From positions 1,153,412-1,186,647 of the forward strand of contig NZ_CM001466.1 in the NCBI RefSeq assembly GCF_000231055.2: a stretch of 33,236 bases of DNA, written 5' to 3'. Shown here piece by piece: positions 15,047 through 21,524 of the stretch. The translations under genes and the position numbers were made by a program. Origin of the DNA: Saccharomonospora azurea NA-128 (lineage in GTDB: Bacteria; Actinomycetota; Actinomycetes; Mycobacteriales; Pseudonocardiaceae). The notes below the pieces were generated by a model. That model was not told where the DNA came from. It made no database searches and saw only the letters and a program-made list of their open reading frames with translations. Position 1 is the stretch's first letter, and every line of letters begins with the position of its first letter.

Positions 15047-15745
15047 ATGAATCGTTCTCTCCAGATCGTCTGCATGCTCTTCCCTGGCGTCACGCAGTTG
15101 GATCTGACCGGGCCTGCACAGATCTTTTCCCGCCTACCCGACACCGAGTTGTCGTTCGCATGGCACCGGATCGAGCCTGTGCTGACGGACGCCGGTTTCG
15201 CGATCGTGCCGAACACGACGCTGACTGCGGCACCGCAGGCAGACGTGCTGTTCGTGCCTGGCGGACAGGGTGCCTTCGAGCTTTTCGAGGATGATGTCGC
15301 GTTGGAGTTTCTGCGACGCCAGAGCACGGGAGCTCGGTATGTCACGAGTGTGTGCACGGGGTCGTTCGCTCTCGCGGCAGCGGGACTGCTGCGAGGTAAG
15401 CGTGCGACGAGCCACTGGGCATCGCTCGGTTTGCTGGAGCGATTCGGTGTCACCCCGACTGCCCAGCGGGTCGTCCATGACGGCAACGTCGTCACCGGCG
15501 CCGGAGTGACCAGCGGGATGGACTTCGCCCTGAGCTTGGCCGCGGAGGTTTTCAGCCCTGACGTCGCGAAACGTGTGCAGCTCGCGATCGAGTACGACCC
15601 GAGCCCGCCGTTCGACGCCGGTTCACCGGAGCGGCCGGAAGCTGACGCCGCGCAAGTTGAGCAGACGATCGAAGCCATGCGGGAACTGCGCGGCCCCCTC
15701 GTCGATCGAGCTGTGGACCGGCTGTCTCAACGCGAGATACGTTGA
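15047..15745 (+). CDS. DJ-1/PfpI-family protein (isocyanide hydratase-like)
   Basis: 232 aa. It starts MNRSLQIVCMLFPGVTQLDL, with the FPG-x-x-x-LDLxGP pattern of the GATase1-like DJ-1/PfpI group. The nucleophile elbow is YVTSVCTGSFALAAAGLL with Cys101. ATSHWASLGLLERFGV and VVTGAGVTSGMDFALSLAAE follow, as in isocyanide hydratase (InhA) and the enzyme half of GlxA regulators. There is no AraC domain, so it is an enzyme rather than a regulator. Hydration of isocyanides is the best-known reaction but is only inferred. Codon use is a little less GC-biased than its neighbours, which may reflect transfer. Confidence 0.85.
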   Translation: MNRSLQIVCMLFPGVTQLDLTGPAQIFSRLPDTELSFAWHRIEPVLTDAGFAIVPNTTLTAAPQADVLFVPGGQGAFELFEDDVALEFLRRQSTGARYVTSVCTGSFALAAAGLLRGKRATSHWASLGLLERFGVTPTAQRVVHDGNVVTGAGVTSGMDFALSLAAEVFSPDVAKRVQLAIEYDPSPPFDAGSPERPEADAAQVEQTIEAMRELRGPLVDRAVDRLSQREIR

Positions 15746-16049
15746 TTCTCCAGAGCCACGACGGATCGGCATGCTGAACCGGAGGTCGCCCGGCACTGAC
15801 GGCAAGCCGGGTGGAACTGGAAGACCACTTCGGAACTTCCGTGGCACCGGACGAGGTTGAGGCCGAAGCGTCCCGGATGCCGCGAACGAGGAGAACCGAT
15901 GCACAGCACGTCGCCGGACAACACAACCAACGTTCGCTCGGCGAGGTCTCCCCGGCGGTCCACCAGCTGTTGATGCCCCGAGCTCACCCGCGATCTCGTT
16001 GAGGTACGGACGGGTAGGCTTGTCCCCGTCCTGCCCATGGTGGCTGTCA
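15746..16049. other. Spacer with a possible carrier-domain scrap; no intact gene
   Basis: About 300 bases. At 15778-16002 one frame reads LTASRVELEDHFGTSVAPDE, which resembles the second helix region of an acyl- or peptidyl-carrier domain but lacks the Asp-Ser phosphopantetheine site, a start and most of the fold. I see nothing else supportable here. Confidence 0.25.
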
Positions 16050-17156
16050 TCACCCTGAATTCCGCCGGGCCTGGCGACGCTCACGTTCCCGTCGACTGTA
16101 GGCGGCACGGTGCACTGTGCTCTCGTCTTCGAAGTTCGATCCGACGGCGCCGGCCAACACCGACACCGAACTGGCGAACCATGCGATCTCCAGGTAGACA
16201 TCCAGAGTGACCGGCCGCCCCAGGGTCTTTTCAAGGAAGCCTGGGTCGATCAGGAAGACCTCGGCCAGCAGGCTGACCGCGAAAAGCAGGATGTAGCTGC
16301 AGCCGACACCGAACAACAAGGTGATCAGTGTGGAGGCGTTGAACAAACGCACACGGGATCGCTCCACCGGATCGGTTGAACGTTCCCACAGGTTGTGGGC
16401 GGTGATCAGCCAGGTCACCATGATCGCCGTCGCGAAGACCGTCATCAGCGCCAGCTTGATCCCACTCACCTGGTCGACGAACTGCCACGCGCTCGGACTG
16501 ATCAGCACATACGCGCTGGTTGCCAGCGCTGCCGCCAGGGCGCCTTTCAGTCCCGCCAACAGCCGCCAAGGCTGGTTGGCGCGCACCAATCCCAGCAGCA
16601 GCTGCAGGGAAGCATAGGAAGCGGTGATGCGAACCGTGACGTCGGGGTTCGGTGAGTGCACACGATGGAATCGGCGGGACTTGGTAGCGAAACCCGGCTC
16701 TTGCCGCTCGCCCTCTTTCCCTCGATGTCGTTCAGGTGGCTCGGTCAGTTCCTGAGTCAGTTCGGCTGCGACTGCGCCCACGTGCTTCCGCAAGGGCAGG
16801 GCACCGAACGCCGGCAGCGACACCAGAGCTACGCGCTCCGTCCGCAGCAGATCCGCCACGAGCGCCTCCCTGCCGTCTCGCAGGGGACTGTCGGTAAGGC
16901 AGATGATGGTATCGAAACTGTCCTCACGGAGGCGCCTACTGGCCACGGTCAGCAGATCGTCGTAGTCACCGGTCAGCGGTGGAAGTGTGGTCTCTTCGGT
17001 TCGGACCTACCACTGCACCGCGTCGTGGTGGGCGCGACTGGCCTCGGCGAGGTCGTCGGCGATCCTGTCCGCGATCTTGGCCGGGGTGCCCGGGTCGGCT
17101 AGGAGCCCAAGCGTTTTCGTGCCGGACCCAGTCAGGCGGTCGTTCGTCTCGGACAC
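16050..17156 (-). pseudogene. Actinobacterial membrane protein gene interrupted by an amber codon
   Basis: From GTG 17156 (GGAGGT just upstream) the frame reads VSETNDRLTGSGTKTLGLLA, then DPGTPAKIADRIADDLAEAS, then VQW and a TAG at 17009-17007. It continues in the same frame: VRTEETTLPPLTGDYDDLLT, LREDSFDTIICLTDSPLRDG, a hydrophilic linker, and four or five membrane segments (for example LLAGLKGALAAALATSAYVL and LITLLFGVGCSYILLFAVSL). It ends at TGA 16050. Without the TAG it would be about 368 aa. Gln would fit at that position, so a C-to-T change (CAG to TAG) explains it. A downstream GTG at 16946 could give a shorter product. The family occurs in actinomycetes as I recall it, with no assured function. 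Confidence 0.7.
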
Positions 17157-17419
17157 CGGACCTCCACACGTCGGCGTAACGCCGCACGATTACCCCGGCA
17201 ACCTGGAGGCCATGCTGAATCACGTGCTGTTGCCGGCCGGAGGGTGAGCGCCGTCCGGCCGGGGACGCGGAGCGGTCGGTGTCCGAGCACGCGTTACTGA
17301 TCGGACCCATGGACAAGGACGGGGCCTGTGCCCGAGCACGACGAGGTCGCCGACACGCTCGATGCTCGACGACGAGAGACGTTGGCGAAGCGATCAGCGG
17401 CGTGACGCTCGGCGACTCG

Positions 17420-17452
17420 ATGTGACATGTATGTGACATGTATGTGACATGC
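17420..17452. repeat. Three tandem 11-bp repeats, each with a palindromic core
   Basis: ATGTGACATGT at 17420-17430 and 17431-17441, then ATGTGACATGC at 17442-17452. Each unit contains ATGT-G-ACAT, a palindrome around a central G. The 11-bp period puts the sites on about the same face of the helix, as expected for cooperative protein binding. Confidence 0.7.
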
Positions 17453-17484
17453 TGCGCTTCGCGTGCGTGTCCGGAGACGACAAA

Positions 17485-17512
17485 GGGGCCGCCTACCTGC
17501 GTAGACGGCCCC
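17485..17512 (-). terminator. tRNA-Pro transcription terminator
   Basis: On the minus strand GGGGCCGTCTAC and GTAGGCGGCCCC form a 12-bp stem with one mismatch and a 4-base loop, followed by TTTGTCG. It lies directly downstream of the tRNA gene. Confidence 0.7.
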
Positions 17513-17519
17513 TGTTCTG

Positions 17520-17593
<74 letters not shown>

Positions 17594-17736
17594 GCCACCA
17601 CCGTTGCGGTGATGGCAGTAGCTTACCGTGCCCTTCGAGCGCCTCGCATGGGGGGTGGCCGCTCTCGATCACACCCCCTGCACGCGGAGGCGACGTGCCG
17701 ACTCCGGGGCGTCGGCGGTGCCCTCTCACAGCGTCG

Positions 17737-18066
17737 TCACGCCACGCCCGCCACCTCGCCCGGGGTGCATTCTCCCAGTTCAGGAGGCCGAACCGGCGGC
17801 TGCGGAACGTACGCGATCCCAAACCGGCTGCCGCGTGCCACGTCCTCACCGGCCAGGGTCGCGGCCAGATGCAGGGCGGCGTCGATACCCGCCGCCACAC
17901 CCGCCGCGGTGAACGCTCGGTCGTCGGCCACCCAGCGTTTCGCGACCGAGCAGCTTCACGTCCGCCATCGCCTCGATCGTCGGCACCATGGTGTGCTCCC
18001 CCACGACGACGGTGCGGAACTCGTCGGGCCGGAACGCCGACAGGTCACGACAGCGATCGTCTTCAT
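17737..18066 (-). pseudogene. DJ-1/PfpI-family gene remnant, frameshifted
   Basis: Several frames together show the family. ATG 18066 starts MKTIAVV. A second frame reads DLSAFRPDEFRTVVVGEHTM and VPTIEAMADVKLLG. A third reads AFTAAGVAAGIDAALHLAAT, then LAGEDVARGSRFGIAYVPQP, the conserved end of the DJ-1/PfpI fold, and stops at 17737. The start is much shortened and the Cys elbow region is missing, so the gene is dead. It is divergent from a GlxA/AraC remnant, a common gene pairing, and both appear decayed together. Confidence 0.65.
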
Positions 18067-18161
18067 GCCGCCACGATCACCGTGCGGACACCTCGCGTGG
18101 GCCGCGGATGTCCGGAACCGCACGTAGTCTGTCCGATCTCCGCCGTTGCCGGCGTCGCCGC

Positions 18162-18466
18162 ATGCGCCGTGTCGTCCTCGTCGCCTACGACGAAGCTCAG
18201 CTTCTCGACATCTCGTGTACCACGGACGTCTTCGACGGCGCCAACCGGTTGGGCGTCAGCGCCGCCTACGAATGTCCACAAGCGACATTCCGCTGGCCTC
18301 CGTGGCACGGCACTGCGGCTTCGGCTCCCCGCACGCCCTACGGCAGGCGTTCGCCGCGCACTACGAGACCACGCCGTCGGCCTACCGCCGCCTGCTGCGC
18401 GGCGGCCACGATCACGACCGCGCGAGCATCGGAATGCGTCCCCCGGCGACGACGGCCTCCAGTTGA
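18162..18466 (+). pseudogene. GlxA-type AraC-family regulator remnant (internal deletion)
   Basis: From ATG 18162 the frame reads MRRVVLVAYDEAQLLDISCT and TDVFDGANRLGVSAAYE, the start of the DJ-1-like domain of GlxA regulators. Around 18270 it changes frame directly into DIPLASVARHCGFGSPHALR and QAFAAHYETTPSAYRRLL, the second helix-turn-helix of the C-terminal AraC domain. About 200 residues in between are missing. The 3' end overlaps the convergent aconitase gene. It once probably controlled the divergent PfpI gene. Confidence 0.72.
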
Positions 18467-20361
18467 CGGGGCGACAGCTGGTGGCGCAGGCGGTACTCCT
18501 CGCCCTTGGTCGCGTTGCGGATCGTGAGTTCGCCGTGGTCGGCGAGGCTGTCCCGGAGGTCGCGCACGCTCAGCACGTCGCCCTGGTCGATGCGGTCGTA
18601 GTCCGCCGGGTCGGCGAACTCCAGGGCGAGGATGCCGAAGTTCGCCAGGTTCTGCCAGTGGATGCGGGCGAAGGACTTGGCGATCACGGCGTGCAGGCCG
18701 AGGTACCGGGGCGTGATGGCGGCGTGCTCGCGGGAGGAACCCTGCCCGTAGTTGTCGCCACCCACCACGAAGTGGCCGGTGTCCTCGGTGGCCTTCGCCC
18801 GGCGCGGATAGGTGGGGTCGATGCGGTCGAAGGTGAACGTCGCGAGCTGAGGAACGTTCGAGCGGAACGGCAGCGCCTTCGCCCCGGCCGGCGAGATCTC
18901 GTCGGTGGAGATGTTGTCGCCCACCTTGAGCAGCACCGGCGCTTCGATCTCGTTCGGCAGCGGTGGCATGTCCGGCAGGTCGGAGATGTTCGGGCCCTTC
19001 ACCAACTCCTGCGTACGCGCCTCCTCCGGCGGCAACGGCGGCACGAGCATGTCGGTGTTCACCGACGACCGCTCGGGCAGCGGCAGCTCGGGATACTCCA
19101 CGCCGAGCTTCTCGGCGAGCGACCTCGGGTCGGTGATCACGCCGGTCAGCGCCGAGGCCGCCGCGGTCTCGGGGGAGCACAGCCACACCGCGTCCTCCCG
19201 CGTTCCGCTGCGCCCGGGGAAGTTCCGGGGGAACGTGCGCAGGGAGTTGTGTCCCACAGCGGGTGCCTGCCCCATGCCGATACAACCCATGCACCCGGCC
19301 TGGTGGATGCGCGCGCCCGCGGAGATCAGGTCGAACGTGCCGCCCATCTTCGTCAGGTCGGCCAGGATCTGCCGCGACGTCGGGTTGACGTCGAAGCTCA
19401 GCGCGTCGCTGGCCTGCCTGCCCTTGACGAGGTACGCGGCGATGGCGAAGTCGCGCAGTCCCGGGTTGGCCGACGAGCCGATGACCACCTGACCGACCTC
19501 GGTGCCCTCCACCTCGCGGACCGGGACGACGTTGTCCGGTGAGGACGGTTTCGCGATCAGCGGTTCCAGCGTGGACAGGTCGATCTCGTCGGTGACGTCG
19601 TAGGTGGCGTCGTCGTCGGCGAGGATCTCGCGGTAGTCGTCCTCCCGGCCCTCGGTGCGCAGGAACTCCAGCACCGCGAAGTCGGACGGGAACACGGTGG
19701 TGGTCGCACCCAGTTCGGCACCCATGTTGGCGATGACGTGCCGGTCCATCGCCAACAACGTCGCCACGCCGGGGCCGTGGTACTCGATGATGCGGTTGAG
19801 ACCGCCCTTCACGCTGTGGCGGCGCAGCATGTCGAGGATGACGTCCTTCGCCGATGTCCACGGCGGCAACTCGCCGGTGAGCCGCACTCCCCAGATCTCC
19901 GGCATGCGCAGGTAGACGGGTTCGCCCGCGATGGCCAGCGCCGCTTCGAGCCCGCCCACACCGATCGCCAGCATGCCGAGCGAACCGGACGCGGGGGTGT
20001 GCGAGTCGGAACCCACCATGCTCTTGCCGGGAATGCCGAACCGCTGCATGTGCACGGGGTGGGACACGCCGTTGCCGGCCTTCGAGTACCAGATGCCGTA
20101 GCGGCGGCAGGCCGAGCGGAGGAAGGCGTGGTCCTCGGCGTTCTTCTCGTCGGTCTGCAGCAGGTTGTGATCGACGTACTGGACGCTGACCTCGGTCTGC
20201 GCGCGATCGAGACCGAGCGCCTCCAACTCCTGCATCACCAGCGTGCCCGTGGCGTCCTGGGTCAGCGTCTGGTCGATCCGCAGGGCGATCTCCTCGCCCG
20301 GTTCCATCCGACCGTCGACCAGATGGTCCTCGATCAGCTTGTGCGCCACCGTTCTACCCAT
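18412..20361 (-). CDS. Aconitate hydratase, Aquifex-type (single-chain, 649 aa)
   Basis: Interconverts citrate and isocitrate in the TCA cycle. Length and order of motifs fit the short Aquifex-type aconitase family: VDHNLLQ near the start, MVGSDSHTPASGSLGML, and the 4Fe-4S pair AGCMGCIGMG with Cys357 and Cys360. The swivel domain follows after about residue 470, with NISTDEISPAGAK, GGDNYGQGSSREHAA and the final FARIHWQNLANFGIL. The usual first cluster cysteine (GSCTN in most aconitases) reads GSSANPG at 295-301, with Ser297 where Cys is expected. That may be normal for this subfamily or may change cluster binding. The gene is divergent from the fluC pair with a 47-bp spacer. Confidence 0.88.
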   Translation of the reverse strand: MGRTVAHKLIEDHLVDGRMEPGEEIALRIDQTLTQDATGTLVMQELEALGLDRAQTEVSVQYVDHNLLQTDEKNAEDHAFLRSACRRYGIWYSKAGNGVSHPVHMQRFGIPGKSMVGSDSHTPASGSLGMLAIGVGGLEAALAIAGEPVYLRMPEIWGVRLTGELPPWTSAKDVILDMLRRHSVKGGLNRIIEYHGPGVATLLAMDRHVIANMGAELGATTTVFPSDFAVLEFLRTEGREDDYREILADDDATYDVTDEIDLSTLEPLIAKPSSPDNVVPVREVEGTEVGQVVIGSSANPGLRDFAIAAYLVKGRQASDALSFDVNPTSRQILADLTKMGGTFDLISAGARIHQAGCMGCIGMGQAPAVGHNSLRTFPRNFPGRSGTREDAVWLCSPETAAASALTGVITDPRSLAEKLGVEYPELPLPERSSVNTDMLVPPLPPEEARTQELVKGPNISDLPDMPPLPNEIEAPVLLKVGDNISTDEISPAGAKALPFRSNVPQLATFTFDRIDPTYPRRAKATEDTGHFVVGGDNYGQGSSREHAAITPRYLGLHAVIAKSFARIHWQNLANFGILALEFADPADYDRIDQGDVLSVRDLRDSLADHGELTIRNATKGEEYRLRHQLSPRQLEAVVAGGRIPMLARS

Positions 20362-20408
20362 GGCGTTCGGCTACCCCGTCCGGACTCGTCTCGAACCGGT
20401 CGGCGACG

Positions 20409-20846
20409 ATGGCTGTCGTGAGGGCAGTCGGGTCGCGCGGTCACCGAGGGGACGTGCTGATCGCCATCGCGGCGGGCGGGGCGCTCGGCAGCCTGGCCCG
20501 CTACGGGCTCGCGGAACTGCTGCCCCGCTCTGCCGGCGGCTTTCCCGTGGCCACGCTGCTGACCAACGTGCTGGGGTCCTTGGGGCTGGGGGTGCTCATG
20601 GCGTTCGTCGAGCACGGCAGGCCCGGGCGCCTGGTGCGACCGTTCCTCGGCATCGGCGCCTTCGGCGGGTTCACCACGGTGTCGACGTTCTCGGTCGAGG
20701 CCGTGGAGCTGTCGCGGCACGGGGACGTCGTCGTGGCGGCGGCGTACGTCGGGGGGTCCATGGCCGCGTCGATGGTGGCGGTGGCCGTCGGGTTCCTCGG
20801 CACCGATCGGCTGCTGCGGACGGCGTCGACGGGCGGCCCGTCGTGA
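20409..20846 (+). CDS. crcB: Fluoride channel subunit FluC/CrcB (first of tandem pair)
   Basis: 145 aa, four membrane helices. Family motifs are IAAGGALGSLARYGLAELL (about 18-36), the Asn-containing TLLTNVLGSLGLGVLMAF, and GAFGGFTTVSTFSVEAVEL. FluC proteins export fluoride as antiparallel dimers. In the usual TTFSTF Phe-box the first Phe is Val here (TTVSTF), so this subunit may contribute only one full pore or need its partner. It overlaps the second subunit by 4 bp (GTGA). No fluoride riboswitch is visible in the short spacer before it. The start is uncertain: GTG 20454 (VLIAIAAGG) would remove a non-conserved 15-residue N-terminus. Confidence 0.9.
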   Translation: MAVVRAVGSRGHRGDVLIAIAAGGALGSLARYGLAELLPRSAGGFPVATLLTNVLGSLGLGVLMAFVEHGRPGRLVRPFLGIGAFGGFTTVSTFSVEAVELSRHGDVVVAAAYVGGSMAASMVAVAVGFLGTDRLLRTASTGGPS

Positions 20847-21214
20847 CGGTGCTCCTGGTGGCGTTGGGCGGCGCGGCGGGTGCCACGGGTCGGTACCTGC
20901 TCGACACGTGGCTACGGCGGAGGCAGTCGACCCGCTTCCCACTCAGCACGCTGGTCGTCAACGTCCTCGGCAGCCTCGTGCTGGGTGTGGTCGCCGGAAC
21001 CACGGTCACCGGGGCGGCCGGCGACACACTCCACGCCGTCGTGGGCGTCGGGTTCTGCGGAGCGCTCACCACGTTCTCGACGTTCGGCTACGAGACGCTG
21101 CGAGTGTTCCTGGACGGCGCCCGCACGACAGCCGTGGCCAACGTGGTCGCGACCACCGGGGCGAGTATCGGCGCCGCCGCGGCCGGGCTTGCCCTCGGCG
21201 GGCTGCTCGGCTGA
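20843..21214 (+). CDS. crcB: Fluoride channel subunit FluC/CrcB (second of tandem pair)
   Basis: 123 aa. It begins MTVLLVALGGAAGATGRYLL with the GG-x-x-GA-x-x-RY motif, then STLVVNVLGSLVLGVVAG with the conserved Asn, and GFCGALTTFSTFGYETL with an intact Phe-box. Two adjacent, non-identical fluC genes usually make a heterodimer with fixed opposite orientations. The GTG start at 20843 overlaps the stop of the first subunit, giving translational coupling. Together the pair protects against environmental fluoride. Confidence 0.93.
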   Translation: MTVLLVALGGAAGATGRYLLDTWLRRRQSTRFPLSTLVVNVLGSLVLGVVAGTTVTGAAGDTLHAVVGVGFCGALTTFSTFGYETLRVFLDGARTTAVANVVATTGASIGAAAAGLALGGLLG

Positions 21215-21254
21215 CGCTGCACGAAGGCACGTCTCGACAGCGAAGGAGAGCGCC

Positions 21255-21380
21255 ATGGTGCTGCCTCGCACACTGGCCAGGCTCAACCGCGTCGGCGCCA
21301 ACCGGGTCCTGCGGCACCTGGCGTCCCGCGTGCCCGGCTTCGGCGTGGTCCGGCACGGCGTGGACGAGCGAGCCCCCTGA
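21255..21380 (+). pseudogene. 5' fragment of a DUF385 nitroreductase-family gene (41 codons)
   Basis: ATG 21255, with GAAGGAGAG upstream, starts MVLPRTLARLNRVGANRVLR and HLASRVPGFGVVRHGVDERAP, then TGA. The pattern LPR-x-LARxNR and RxPGFGVVxH matches the N-terminus of deazaflavin-dependent DUF385 proteins, which should continue with GRRSG-x-x-RTP. That part is absent; repeat-rich spacer DNA follows. It is either a dead stub or, less likely, a real 41-aa peptide. A complete DUF385 relative lies at 3078. Confidence 0.6.
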
Positions 21381-21384
21381 CATC

Positions 21385-21515
21385 GTGTCCGCGCCTTGCG
21401 CACGCGTGTCCGCAGTCTGCGCACGCGTGTCCGCACCCCACGACATCACGGTCGCCGCGGGGTCTGGACGCCCCGTCCCTGAAGTGCGAACACCCGTGCG
21501 TGGGGCGCGGACACG
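21385..21515. repeat. Intergenic array of GTGTCCGC units, 21-bp period, with inverted copies
   Basis: GTGTCCGC recurs at 21385-21392, 21406-21413 and 21427-21434, exactly 21 bp apart. The last two are part of an identical 17-mer (21397-21413 and 21418-21434). On the opposite strand related units GTGTCCGC and GTGTTCGC occur around 21480-21515. So two arms point toward each other with about 50 bp between them. It fills the spacer between the DUF385 stub and the peptidase gene. Confidence 0.65.
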
Positions 21516-21524
21516 GTGCGGCGG

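Larger units (their letters stand above)
17157..17519. other. Spacer downstream of tRNA-Pro with repeats; no gene supported
   Basis: About 360 bases. It holds the tRNA terminator hairpin (17485-17512) and a triple 11-bp repeat (17420-17452). Open frames crossing it have no recognisable domain. Integrated elements often end next to tRNA genes, but I see no integrase and no second copy of the tRNA 3' end in the window. Confidence 0.4.

Noticed and set aside
17420-17452. CRISPR array
   Set aside because: The repeats are 11 bp with no spacers; no cas genes.
20362-20408. Fluoride riboswitch before the fluC pair
   Set aside because: The spacer is only 47 bases and shows no riboswitch-like pairing.
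21385-21515. CRISPR array
   Set aside because: The 21-bp period leaves only a few bases between units and the copies are inverted; no cas genes.
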